A stretch of 64,000 nt of DNA from an uncultured Lachnospiraceae bacterium (GCA_910578085.1 CAJTPM010000011.1:62001-126000); one strand, 5' to 3'; shown: positions 9,030 through 15,947, numbered from the stretch's first letter. Numbers and translations are program-made. Notes: generated by a model not told the origin, from the sequence alone.

Positions 9030-9524
9030 ATGTATATACCTGTTAAATGGAAAGACCATATTGTACAATTCATGCGCCGTTTCATGATGACGAATGGGGA
9101 GGGGCCGGGGCTTGTCTACTTGACCCCATCCCCCGGAGAAATTGAGCAGCAAGGAACGCCGCAAAGCGCAAGAAATTTCGGCCACATGGATTTAGGGATT
9201 CTGGAGGGGCAGCTTGTCGCTAACCTTATGTTTACGACAGGACGGCAGCAGGCCGGAGTGATCGAAAGCCTTACCGGGCAGCAGTTTGATGTGACACTTT
9301 CCAATTCCCGGAAATACCCGGCCACAAACGCAATCGCAACCGTGGCACTTACAAAATACCTCAACAATACGGATTATCAGCTTCACTATAAGATTTTGGA
9401 GTGTTCCGGCGGATATGTGGAGAGCGTGGAGTTTTACGACCTTGCGTCCAACGCATTCAAAGTAAAATACACCGGGAGCGCAACAAGCGCAAAGCTGCGA
9501 ATCTATGTCACAGGAGGAATGTAA
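9030..9524 (+). CDS. Unrecognised phage tail-end protein
   Basis: I do not recognise this 164-residue protein. It begins MYIPVKWKDHIVQF, has a QQGTPQSARNFGHMDLGILE stretch, and finishes with beta-strand-like sequence rich in Ser and Thr. The QGTPxxxxNxxHxxxG phrase resembles one I associate with Firmicutes phage tail proteins, but I cannot place it in a named family. AAGGAG lies about 15 bases before ATG 9030. It is co-directional with the tail genes. Confidence 0.7.
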   Translation: MYIPVKWKDHIVQFMRRFMMTNGEGPGLVYLTPSPGEIEQQGTPQSARNFGHMDLGILEGQLVANLMFTTGRQQAGVIESLTGQQFDVTLSNSRKYPATNAIATVALTKYLNNTDYQLHYKILECSGGYVESVEFYDLASNAFKVKYTGSATSAKLRIYVTGGM

Positions 9525-9527
9525 AAG

Positions 9528-9701
9528 ATGGCTGCAAACGTGATAATAAAAACAGATGAACGCCGCCGGGACGAAGCCGCAATCCTTAAAAGCTTCAACG
9601 GCGGGGCCAGAGCCAACACAACCGCCCAAAATCGGGAATATGCCGAAGAAATCAATGCAAGGATGGGCGAGATCAAAAGAAAGGTAGGAATGAGAAGATG
9701 A
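9528..9701 (+). CDS. Small phage protein (57 aa)
   Basis: This short gene starts at ATG 9528, 12 bases downstream of CAGGAGGA. It ends in an ATGA overlap with the next gene (stop 9699-9701, next ATG 9698). The product is very polar, Arg/Lys/Glu-rich and probably helical. The good binding site and the coupled overlap make it likely to be real. The function is unknown; its length and place between tail-tip genes suggest a linker or small structural chaperone, which is inference. Confidence 0.65.
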   Translation: MAANVIIKTDERRRDEAAILKSFNGGARANTTAQNREYAEEINARMGEIKRKVGMRR

Positions 9702-10102
9702 AAGTTATCAACGCAAACGAGGGGCCGAAAATCCCTTATGATGTCAGCGGAAACAAAATCACTTTCGATGATGAGATCATGCTGAATCTGGAAAAGAAAG
9801 AAGCAGATGCCGATGTACATATCGACATTTCAACGGATGACTTCGGGGGGCTGATTACGGGCATCGGAAGGGATTATGTGGCACAAATCGACATTCCGGC
9901 AAGGGCTTATGAGGAAATCCCGGTGGAAGCGGAGGAAATGCCGGAATCCGGGGAAGCCAATGCGGAGGGAGATTCCGGGGAAAACGGCGGCGGAATGGGT
10001 GCATACGGCAGCAGAATTGACCGCATCCCCATCCCGTTTTCGATGGACAATGTTACATTGACATTATTTGCACTTAGGGAAGGAGTGGTGGAAAATGGCT
10101 AA
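9698..10102 (+). CDS. Unrecognised acidic phage protein upstream of the DGR target
   Basis: This 134-residue acidic protein starts in an ATGA overlap with the previous gene and ends 8 bases inside the DGR target gene, so three genes are translationally chained. Residues 1-75 look like a small beta domain. Residues about 80-110 are a Glu/Gly-rich linker, and the C-terminus returns to hydrophobic strands. The family is not recognised. Direct coupling to the variable protein suggests a partner, chaperone or attachment adaptor for it. Confidence 0.7.
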   Translation: MKVINANEGPKIPYDVSGNKITFDDEIMLNLEKKEADADVHIDISTDDFGGLITGIGRDYVAQIDIPARAYEEIPVEAEEMPESGEANAEGDSGENGGGMGAYGSRIDRIPIPFSMDNVTLTLFALREGVVENG

Positions 10103-11099
10103 TTTTGACAGCTTGAAATTTGCAACGGAGGGCATTTCCGGCGGAAAAACAACAATTATCATGGATAACGCCGATTTGCCGTCCTTTATGAATCCCTTTT
10201 ACAAAATGACGAATGCACAGCTTTTCGGCGGAAGCGAGATAGTACATTCCGCATGGAAACAGGGCAGCGTTGAAAAGGATGTTTTCTACGCCAGTAAATT
10301 CCTTAACTGCGTTGTGGATGGCCGTGCGTACAGTTGGCCGAATGTAATCCCGGCGCATTCATATAATTTTGATGCTGAAATGGGATTCTGCAATGCAAAA
10401 GGGCTTCATTGGCATCAAATGTCCTTTGCGGAATGGGCCGCAATCGTCCATTTGATGCACAAGATCGGATATGAGCCGAGAGGAAACAGCAATTACGGGA
10501 AAAGTCATTCCCATGTTTACGAAGTAGGGGCAAAGGATTCCGCCGGACGGACGGCAACGGGCAGCGGCCCGGTTACATGGAATCATGATGGAACACCGGG
10601 CGGAATTGCGGACTTCGTGGGGAATGTCTGGAAGCGGCTTTCTGGAATGAGGATAGTAAACGGCGAAATACAAGTGATGGAGGGCAACGCCCCGGCGTTG
10701 CAAGTTTCCCATGCGGCCGCTTCAACGGCATGGAAAGCCATCAAGCCGGACGGAAGCTTGGTAGACCCCGGCACAAGCGGAACTCTGCACTTCAACGCAT
10801 CCGGCAACATCGGCACTTCTGTAGTGACAACAGGAACGCATAACAAGGCGTTTTCAGCGATTGCGGCGGCTGATTCCATCACGCTTCCCGAAATTATCAT
10901 GGAATTGCTGCTTGCGCCTGTAAGTGGCGTTACAAATACCGGGCATTTCTGGATTGACCTTTCCGGGGAGCGTGTGCCTATCCGGGGCGGCAGCTACGTC
11001 AGCCCTTCGAACGGCGGTTCTTCGGCGTTGCTTTTGAGCAACTTGCGCTCCCATGTGTACGGCAGCATCGGCTTCTTCTCCGCTTACCAGAAAGATTGA
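10095..11099 (+). CDS. DGR variable protein, C-type-lectin/FGE-like tail tip protein
   Basis: This 334-residue protein is the target of the retroelement. The middle resembles formylglycine-generating-enzyme-like domains (HWHQMSFAEWAAIV; FVGNVWKRLSGMRIVNG). The C-terminal 45 residues carry the DGR-type lectin signature Arg-Gly-Gly-Ser-Tyr ... Gly-Phe-Phe-Ser-Ala-Tyr. Residues V302, S303, P304, L313, S315, H320, Y322 and S324 differ from the template-coded residues (mostly Asn). The start was set at ATG 10095 behind AGGAG; the longer reading from 10068 has no standard start codon. By position at the end of the tail operon it is probably the receptor-binding protein, as Mtd is in Bordetella phage BPP-1. 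Confidence 0.93.
   Translation: MANFDSLKFATEGISGGKTTIIMDNADLPSFMNPFYKMTNAQLFGGSEIVHSAWKQGSVEKDVFYASKFLNCVVDGRAYSWPNVIPAHSYNFDAEMGFCNAKGLHWHQMSFAEWAAIVHLMHKIGYEPRGNSNYGKSHSHVYEVGAKDSAGRTATGSGPVTWNHDGTPGGIADFVGNVWKRLSGMRIVNGEIQVMEGNAPALQVSHAAASTAWKAIKPDGSLVDPGTSGTLHFNASGNIGTSVVTTGTHNKAFSAIAAADSITLPEIIMELLLAPVSGVTNTGHFWIDLSGERVPIRGGSYVSPSNGGSSALLLSNLRSHVYGSIGFFSAYQKD
10970..11089 (+). repeat. DGR variable repeat (VR, 120 bp)
   Basis: This segment aligns without gaps to 11652-11771 (offset 682). The 10 differences are at 10998, 10999, 11002, 11004, 11031, 11032, 11038, 11052, 11058 and 11065. Every one is an adenine in the template copy: four became G, three T and three C. The other 110 positions are identical, including 15 adenines. 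Similarity ends sharply at both ends. The invariant 3' part (about 11066-11089) is where an initiation-of-mutagenic-homing (IMH) site would lie. Confidence 0.97.
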
Positions 11100-11129
11100 T
11101 GCCTGTCCGCTGAAATATGTTTCCTGTTT

Positions 11130-11149
11130 GGGGCGGCGATAGCCGCCCC
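11130..11149 (+). other. Hairpin downstream of VR (DGR target-recognition element or terminator)
   Basis: An 8-bp perfect stem (GGGGCGGC / GCCGCCCC) encloses the tetraloop GATA, 40 bases after the end of VR and before avd. DGR target genes commonly have an 8-bp-stem hairpin with a 4-base loop just 3' of the VR that enhances retrohoming. A caution is that similar GC-rich hairpins sit between other genes of this phage (for example 13853-13872), and the following TATCTTTT could make this a weak terminator. Confidence 0.6.
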
Positions 11150-11176
11150 TATCTTTTGCATGAAAGGAATGATGGG

Positions 11177-11599
11177 ATGGAAAAACAAAATCAACCGCCG
11201 GGGAATCAGACAGTGCAAGCGCAACAAATCCCACAGGATGAAATAAACAAAATGAATGAGGATAAAGCCGGATTTGTGACGCTTCAGAAAATCCGGGATT
11301 TGCTGCAATACCTTTATACGGCTTTTGTGAAATATCCGAAATCCGAAAAATTAGGGCTTGTGGCGGACTATAAGCAAAACCTGTATGAATTTCTTTTTCT
11401 GATTATACAGGCACGGAAAAAATATTACAAAAAGACCACGCTACAGGATGCCGATGTGCGGCTTGAAATGTTGCGGATGCTTAACGATTTATCGTATGAC
11501 TTGCACTATATCGACATAAAGCGGTATGAACTGATTGCAAGGCAGCTAAACGAGATCGGGCGGCTTTTGGGCGGTTGGATTAAGAACGTGAACAAATGA
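11177..11599 (+). CDS. avd: DGR accessory variability determinant (Avd)
   Basis: The 140-residue product fits Avd: an all-helical four-helix-bundle pattern, Lys/Arg-rich helices (KQNLYEFLFLIIQARKKYYKK), and the conserved C-terminal phrase ending IGRLLGGWIK. Avd forms a basic pentamer that binds the reverse transcriptase and the template RNA and is needed for mutagenic homing. The start ATG 11177 has AAAGGA 8 bases upstream. It lies between the target gene and the template repeat, the usual DGR order. The first 35 residues are Gln/Asn-rich and likely disordered. Confidence 0.9.
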   Translation: MEKQNQPPGNQTVQAQQIPQDEINKMNEDKAGFVTLQKIRDLLQYLYTAFVKYPKSEKLGLVADYKQNLYEFLFLIIQARKKYYKKTTLQDADVRLEMLRMLNDLSYDLHYIDIKRYELIARQLNEIGRLLGGWIKNVNK

Positions 11600-11651
11600 A
11601 AGAAATGCAAATTGATTTATAGATTGTATTTTCTTCGGGAATGGGCCATTG

Positions 11652-11771
11652 GCGTGTGCCTATCCGGGGCGGCAGCTACAACAACACTTCGAACGGCGGT
11701 TCTTCGGCGTTGAATTTGAACAACTTGCGCTCCAATGTGAACGGCAACATCGGCTTCTTCTCCGCTTACCA
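11652..11771 (+). repeat. DGR template repeat (TR, 120 bp)
   Basis: This non-coding copy of the VR contains 25 adenines, grouped mainly in AAC/AAT triplets at the codon positions that vary in the target protein (template-coded residues Asn302, Asn303, Thr304, Asn306, Asn313, Asn315, Asn316, Asn320, Asn322 and Asn324). Adenine mutagenesis of AAY codons can reach many amino acids but no stop codon, which is the known DGR design. It lies between avd and the reverse transcriptase. Confidence 0.97.
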
Positions 11772-11948
11772 TTTGAATCAGATTTGCAAGTTTACGGACT
11801 TGCAACAGCATAACTAAATGGGTAAGGGGCTTATTTCCGCCCCGAAAGGGGATATTAAAACCGCTGCTAATGCAGACAGTACGCCAGACGGCGGAACGGC
11901 GCAAGCCATATTTGCAACGAGCAGCAACTTATAAAGGAGAATCAGAGC
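11652..11948 (+). ncRNA. DGR template RNA: TR plus 3' spacer with two hairpins
   Basis: In the Bordetella DGR the cDNA is primed from the RNA spacer just 3' of TR, so the segment between TR and the reverse transcriptase start is likely functional. Here it holds a perfect 8-bp stem with a 6-base loop at 11784-11805 (TTGCAAGT / ACTTGCAA) that begins 13 bases after TR. It also has a CCCC-GAAA-GGGG hairpin with a GNRA tetraloop at 11840-11851. There is no convincing reading frame. The exact 5' and 3' ends of the RNA are not visible, and no clear promoter was found directly upstream, so it may be cut from the tail/avd transcript. Confidence 0.65.
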
Positions 11949-13046
11949 ATGAAACAGTTTGATTTGACTTTTGATGAAATTGTGGATTTTGAAAATCTGC
12001 TTATGGCATACAGGAAAGCGGCCGGGAATGGAAAGCGTTACCGGGGCGAAACATTGAGATTCACGGCAGAATTGACCGAAGAACTTATCCAGATTCAAAA
12101 TGAATTGATATGGGGAAGTTATGAGGTTGGGCCATACCGGGCGAAAGAAATAAAAATTCCGAAGCCACGCATCATAATGGCCTTGCAATTCCGTGACCGT
12201 GTTGTACAGTGGGCTATCTGCAGGAAATTGAATCCGCTGTATGAAAAGATGTATATATATGATAGCTACGGATGCCGAAAAGGAAAAGGGCCAGTAAGGG
12301 CAAGGGAAAGGCTGCAATATTGGCTTCGCAAAGTCAACAGGAGCAGCAAGAAACATTATATCCTTAAACTTGACATAAGCAAATACTTTTACAGAATCGA
12401 CCACGAAATACTGCTGAAAATCCTTGCAAAGCACATCAAGGACAAGCGGATTATGAATCTGCTTGACAAGATAATAAATTGCGAGAATACGGCTTTCGGG
12501 CTTCCTTCCGGCTGTATGCCTACTGAATTGCCACGGGATGAATGGATTTACTCCACCGGGATGCCAATAGGCAATTTGACATCACAAATGTTTGCAAACA
12601 TCTACTTGCACGAATTAGATTTATTTTGCAAACACAAGCTGAAAATCCATTATTATCAGCGGACGGCGGACGATATTATTATCTTGTGGCCGGATAAACA
12701 GGAACTTCACGGAATCAAGGATGAAATCGAAAGATTTCTGAATGAGGAATTGCATCTTGAATTGAACAGCAAGACCGCAATCATTCCGGCGAATCGTTCC
12801 GTGGAGTATGTGGGCGCACTTGTGAACACACGGCGCATCAAAATCCGAAAGAGTACCCTCAAAAGGACAAGGCGATGTCTGAAATGCGTTGCCAGAAAGT
12901 ACAACGAGGGGCGGACATCTTTTAAGAAAGCAAACAACACTTACCAGAGTTACCGGGGGATGTTCAAACATTGCAGCAATCAGAATATTTATAACCGCCT
13001 AGCGGCGGAATTTGTGCTAATACCACATCGAAAATCGCCGCCATAA
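11949..13046 (+). CDS. DGR reverse transcriptase
   Basis: The 365-residue enzyme would copy the TR RNA into adenine-mutagenised cDNA. Seen motifs: LKLDISKYFYRID with catalytic Asp142 (motif A); the DGR-specific IGNLTSQ at 207-213, where retroviral and group II enzymes have QGxxxSP; and the active-site pair Asp241-Asp242. VEYVGALVN follows further on. The residue normally Tyr in the YxDD box is Thr239 (TADD), which is unusual. The start has AAAGGAG in front. The length and absence of a maturase or endonuclease domain fit DGR enzymes. The gene follows TR directly, and a terminator overlaps its stop. Confidence 0.95.
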   Translation: MKQFDLTFDEIVDFENLLMAYRKAAGNGKRYRGETLRFTAELTEELIQIQNELIWGSYEVGPYRAKEIKIPKPRIIMALQFRDRVVQWAICRKLNPLYEKMYIYDSYGCRKGKGPVRARERLQYWLRKVNRSSKKHYILKLDISKYFYRIDHEILLKILAKHIKDKRIMNLLDKIINCENTAFGLPSGCMPTELPRDEWIYSTGMPIGNLTSQMFANIYLHELDLFCKHKLKIHYYQRTADDIIILWPDKQELHGIKDEIERFLNEELHLELNSKTAIIPANRSVEYVGALVNTRRIKIRKSTLKRTRRCLKCVARKYNEGRTSFKKANNTYQSYRGMFKHCSNQNIYNRLAAEFVLIPHRKSPP

Positions 13047-13060
13047 TAGGCGGTTATTTT
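13038..13060 (+). terminator. Intrinsic terminator after the DGR reverse transcriptase
   Basis: A short stem CCGCC-ATAATA-GGCGG (13038-13053) overlapping the RT stop codon is followed by TTATTTTTATT. The stem is only 5 bp, so termination may be partial, which would let some transcription continue into the lysis genes. Confidence 0.55.
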
Positions 13061-13088
13061 TATTCTAGCAGAAAGGAGATAATGCCTT

Positions 13089-13367
13089 ATGTCTGAAGGA
13101 TACAATGGGGAATCATTCGAAGTGCAAGTGATGGAGCGTTTGACACGGATTGAGGAAAAACTGGACGGCTATGGAGAATTTAAGAAAAGATTCTACGATG
13201 CCGAAAAGGAGTTGGCGATTCTGAAAGATGATGTCAAAGAAAACCTTAACCGAATCAAGCAGCTTGAAAGCCGGAATCAGTGGCTTGCCCGGACGGCTGC
13301 GGCCGCCGTTATTACATCGCTTGTCGGAGTGATTTTCTGTTTCGTGAAGCTTGGAATGGGAATTTGA
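13089..13367 (+). CDS. XhlA-like holin-associated protein
   Basis: This 92-residue protein has an N-terminal coiled-coil-like helix (VMERLTRIEEKLDGY; LAILKDDVKENLNRIKQLESR) and a single C-terminal transmembrane segment (about residues 70-89). That is the layout of XhlA/haemolysin-type proteins, which work with a holin to permeabilise the membrane at lysis. It heads the lysis cassette, before the holin and endolysin. The binding site GAAAGGAG is about 11 bases upstream of ATG 13089. Confidence 0.8.
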   Translation: MSEGYNGESFEVQVMERLTRIEEKLDGYGEFKKRFYDAEKELAILKDDVKENLNRIKQLESRNQWLARTAAAAVITSLVGVIFCFVKLGMGI

Positions 13368-13397
13368 CCCCATACAGGCGCACGGAACGGGCGAGAA

Positions 13398-13420
13398 TGC
13401 CCCCAAAAGAGCCGGGGGCA
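13398..13420 (+). other. GC-rich intergenic hairpin in the lysis cassette
   Basis: A 7-bp stem TGCCCCC / GGGGGCA surrounds a 9-base loop in the 160-base gap between the XhlA-like and holin genes. No T-tract follows, so it is not a clear terminator; it may affect mRNA processing or stability. Nothing else is recognisable in this gap. Confidence 0.4.
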
Positions 13421-13530
13421 AGTAAATCCACGCCGGAAACAGAAAAGCCGTAAATAGGGCGCACAGGAACGCACAAGGGCATATATGGGCGGCGTGGTGC
13501 ATGAAAAAAACAGAAAGGAGCATAAAGACC

Positions 13531-13839
13531 ATGCAAAAACTGAAAAGCAGAAAATTCTTGCTTACCATCTTAACGGTAATCATTGCCGTATGCGGCGCAT
13601 TGGGAAACACCGATTCCCCCTTGATTCAGATTATCTGCATCATTGTTGCGGCTGCAGCCACGATTGCCTATAACATCATCGAGGGGAATATTGATGCCGC
13701 CGCCGTTGCAACCGTAATCAAAACGACCGTTGACAGCGTTTCGGAAATCATGGAGGAATCCGGGAGCGCAAAGACGGGCGGAAAGATTGGCGGAATCAGC
13801 ACAAGCGGAACGCCGCCCGATGAAAAGAAAAGCGAATAA
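13531..13839 (+). CDS. Phage holin
   Basis: The 102-residue product has two hydrophobic segments (about residues 8-24 and 32-50), a short connecting loop with TDSPLIQ, and a polar C-terminal tail, as in small Firmicutes phage holins. Holins form membrane lesions that let the endolysin reach the wall. ATG 13531 is chosen because AAAGGAG (13514-13519 region) lies just before it. The ATG at 13501 is upstream of that site and would add a charged leader. It is followed by a terminator-like hairpin and the endolysin. Confidence 0.82.
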   Translation: MQKLKSRKFLLTILTVIIAVCGALGNTDSPLIQIICIIVAAAATIAYNIIEGNIDAAAVATVIKTTVDSVSEIMEESGSAKTGGKIGGISTSGTPPDEKKSE

Positions 13840-13852
13840 CTATTTGACCCAC

Positions 13853-13881
13853 GGGCGGCAGCGATGCCGCCCTTTCTTTTT
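13853..13881 (+). terminator. Hairpin with T-rich tail between holin and endolysin
   Basis: A 7-bp stem GGGCGGC / GCCGCCC with a 6-base loop is followed by TTTCTTTTT. It has the form of an intrinsic terminator but lies 20 bases before the endolysin start, so it may attenuate endolysin expression rather than end the operon. Confidence 0.6.
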
Positions 13882-13900
13882 AACAGGAGGAAACGAGATC

Positions 13901-15319
13901 ATGACAGAAAGAGAAGCGAGAAATAAAATTGTAGGCATTTTCACGGGATGGGCCGGCAAAAAGGAAGCAGATGGAAGCCACAAGTCCATTATTGACCTTT
14001 ACAACGGGCATTCCCCTCTTGCAAGGGGGTACAGGGTAAAATATAGTGATGCGTGGTGCGCCACGGCAGCATCCGCCGCCGCCATCGCCGCCGGGTACAC
14101 GGACATCATCCCGACAGAATGCAGTTGCGAAAAGATGATTGCGCTTGCCAAAAAGATGGGGATTTGGGTGGAAAATGATTCCTATGTGCCGGATTCCGGG
14201 GATTATGTCCTTTATGATTGGCAGGATAACGGAATCGGGGATTGCACAGGGGCGGCCGACCATATCGGGATGGTTGTTGCCGTGTCCGGCGGAAATATCC
14301 GCATCGTTGAGGGAAATATCCGGGATTCCGTGGATTATCGGGTAATCGCCATCAATGAGCGATACATCCGGGGGTATATTGCCCCGAACTATGCAGCAAA
14401 GGCGGACAGCAAGGACAAACAGCCCCCGGCGGATAATGCCGCCGTGATTTGGGGATTTCTCAAAGAAAAGGGGCTGAATGCTTACGCCATCGCCGGACTG
14501 ATGGGCAATCTTTACGCTGAAAGCGCACTGAATCCCCGGAATCTGCAAAACAGCTATGAAAAGAAGCTGAATATGTCAGATGCGGAATATACCGCCGCCG
14601 TGGATGCCGGAACATATAGCAATTTCGTCCGGGATGCCGCCGGGTACGGATTGGCGCAGTGGACATATCACACACGCAAACAGGCACTTCTTGATTACGC
14701 AAGGGGAAAAGGCGCATCAATCGGAGATTTGACGATGCAGCTTGAATTTTTGTGGAAAGAGATTTCCGGGTACAAAGCGGTTATGTCCGTGCTGAAATCC
14801 GCCGAATCCGTCAAGGCTGCTTCGGATGCAGTATTGACCGGGTACGAAAGGCCGGCAAATATGGGGGATTCCGTCAAGGCAAAAAGGGCGGAATATGGGC
14901 AGCATTATTTTGACAAGCACGCATCCGGCGGAATAGCAACAGGGGGCCAGACGGCAAGCAATCCCCCGGCGGAATCGTCCGGCACGGTTTACACCGTCAA
15001 GGGCGGCGATACGCTATCCAAGATTGCCAAGGCATACAATACTTCGGTTGATGCCATTTTAGCGGCAAACAAGGGCAAATATCCGGCTATGACAAGGGAT
15101 TATATCGTTGTTGGGTGGAAACTTTCCATCGGCGGAGCAGCGGCATCCGCCCCGGCGGAATCGTCCGGCACGGTTTACACCGTCAAGGGCGGCGATACGC
15201 TATCCAAGATCGCCAAGGCATACAATACTTCGGTTGATGCCATTTTAGCGGCAAACAAGGGCAAATACCCGGCCATGACAAGGGATTATATCGTTGTTGG
15301 GTGGAAACTGGATATATAA
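13901..15319 (+). CDS. Endolysin: CHAP + lysozyme-like domain + two LysM
   Basis: This 472-residue lysis enzyme has two probable catalytic domains. Residues 1-165 are CHAP-like with Cys53 (DAWCATAAS) and His121 (DHIGMV), predicted to cut peptide cross-links. Residues about 180-340 resemble phage tail lysozyme domains, with Glu207 in GNLYAESALNP as likely catalytic acid. Two LysM units, nearly identical even in DNA, follow at about 355-410 and 420-472 and would bind peptidoglycan. There is no signal peptide, so release depends on the holin. The start ATG 13901 follows AGGAGG; the upstream in-frame reading lacks such a site. Confidence 0.92.
   Translation: MTEREARNKIVGIFTGWAGKKEADGSHKSIIDLYNGHSPLARGYRVKYSDAWCATAASAAAIAAGYTDIIPTECSCEKMIALAKKMGIWVENDSYVPDSGDYVLYDWQDNGIGDCTGAADHIGMVVAVSGGNIRIVEGNIRDSVDYRVIAINERYIRGYIAPNYAAKADSKDKQPPADNAAVIWGFLKEKGLNAYAIAGLMGNLYAESALNPRNLQNSYEKKLNMSDAEYTAAVDAGTYSNFVRDAAGYGLAQWTYHTRKQALLDYARGKGASIGDLTMQLEFLWKEISGYKAVMSVLKSAESVKAASDAVLTGYERPANMGDSVKAKRAEYGQHYFDKHASGGIATGGQTASNPPAESSGTVYTVKGGDTLSKIAKAYNTSVDAILAANKGKYPAMTRDYIVVGWKLSIGGAAASAPAESSGTVYTVKGGDTLSKIAKAYNTSVDAILAANKGKYPAMTRDYIVVGWKLDI
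14965..15309 (+). repeat. Tandem 159-bp direct repeat encoding the endolysin LysM units
   Basis: Copies at 14965-15123 and 15151-15309 are almost identical (for example ATT/ATC and TATCCGGCT/TACCCGGCC differences), separated by 27 bases. Such near-identity points to a recent duplication or gene conversion, and the array could contract to one unit by recombination. Confidence 0.9.
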
Positions 15320-15342
15320 GCAAAACGCAAGCGGAACATGAA

Positions 15343-15384
15343 AATGCCCCGGAATCGTCAAATGGCGATGCCGGGGCATTTTTT
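15343..15384 (+). terminator. Strong (probably bidirectional) terminator at the end of the lysis operon
   Basis: A 10-bp perfect stem AATGCCCCGG / CCGGGGCATT with an 18-base loop is followed by TTTT on the plus strand; read leftward it is followed by TTTTC. It lies between the rightward endolysin and the 3' end of the leftward gene at 15383, so it can serve both. Confidence 0.85.
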
Positions 15385-15571
15385 AACAGTCCGTAATTAC
15401 ATCATGCAGAAGGCTTGCAACTTTTTCAATGCTGAAATCCACGGGCGCATCATTGTATATCACATCCGCCGGATTTGTAACACATCCCTCAATCTGCTTT
15501 CTAAGTTGCTGCAATTCCTTGTCTGCCCGGCTTAATTCCTCATACTCCGCCCTTGACAAAATAGCCAACAT
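15383..15571 (-). CDS. Small unrecognised phage protein (62 aa)
   Basis: A 62-residue polar helical product (LSRAEYEELSRADKELQQLRKQ) with no recognised family. On the minus strand AAAGGGGG precedes the ATG at a normal distance, directly after a conserved GC hairpin (15591-15608). It is the last gene of the leftward operon that begins at 15947, and its 3' end abuts the shared terminator. Small coiled-coil proteins of this kind are common in phage accessory operons; no function is claimed. Confidence 0.6.
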   Translation of the reverse strand: MLAILSRAEYEELSRADKELQQLRKQIEGCVTNPADVIYNDAPVDFSIEKVASLLHDVITDC

Positions 15572-15590
15572 ACCAGATTCCCCCTTTCCG

Positions 15591-15608
15591 CCGGGGCGGA
15601 TGCCCCGG
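15591..15608 (-). repeat. Intergenic GC hairpin, copy 1
   Basis: A 7-bp stem CCGGGGC / GCCCCGG with a 4-base loop lies just before the start of the 62-residue gene (minus strand). The surrounding context, CTATA outside and CGGAAAGG-type binding site inside, is repeated at 16575-16595 in front of another leftward gene. Confidence 0.7.
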
Positions 15609-15617
15609 CTATATGAT

Positions 15618-15947
15618 TTAGAATAATTTTGCGTACATTTTTGTTACTTCGGTAAATAAATCTTGCAGCATATCGCAATAAACTCCATCAAAAACCTTTA
15701 TTTCTTCGTCCTTATCCTCAATCCAAGCAAAAGTTTTTGTGTTGAGGTGTCCGGCGATGCGCTTTCGGAACTCCATTCTGTAGGTATCATCCGCCTTTAA
15801 TGTAATTTTTAAGAAATTCGCCTTGCTACCGTTCTTCGGGATTCTCATTTGCAGACCGTTTTCAAATCCTAAAAGATTTTTACATCCTGTCATTGCCAAG
15901 AACTGATTTCCGCCTAACTGATTAAGAATCGTATTTGCTACTGTCAT
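15618..15947 (-). CDS. Unrecognised phage accessory protein (109 aa)
   Basis: This 109-residue protein opens with NTILNQLGGNQFLAMTGCKNLL and contains a basic middle (RIPKNGSKANFLKITLKADD) and an acidic C-terminal half. It has no signal or membrane segment. I associate this general pattern with small proteins of phages and mobile elements in Firmicutes but cannot name a function. It is the first gene of a leftward operon driven by a near-perfect promoter (15982-16010) that contains the phage operator, so it is probably under repressor control. Confidence 0.75.
   Translation of the reverse strand: MTVANTILNQLGGNQFLAMTGCKNLLGFENGLQMRIPKNGSKANFLKITLKADDTYRMEFRKRIAGHLNTKTFAWIEDKDEEIKVFDGVYCDMLQDLFTEVTKMYAKLF

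Noticed and set aside
10970-11771. VR/TR pair as a simple recent duplication
   Set aside because: All 10 differences fall on template adenines, which ordinary duplication and drift would not produce.
11952-13046. Group II intron or retron interpretation of the reverse transcriptase
   Set aside because: The enzyme has no maturase or endonuclease part, carries the DGR-type IGNLTSQ motif, and has adjacent TR, VR and Avd; no msr/msd-like fold or intron domain V was seen.
14965-15309. LysM direct repeats as a CRISPR or mobile-element signal
   Set aside because: The repeats are in frame, coding and only two; they encode LysM domains.
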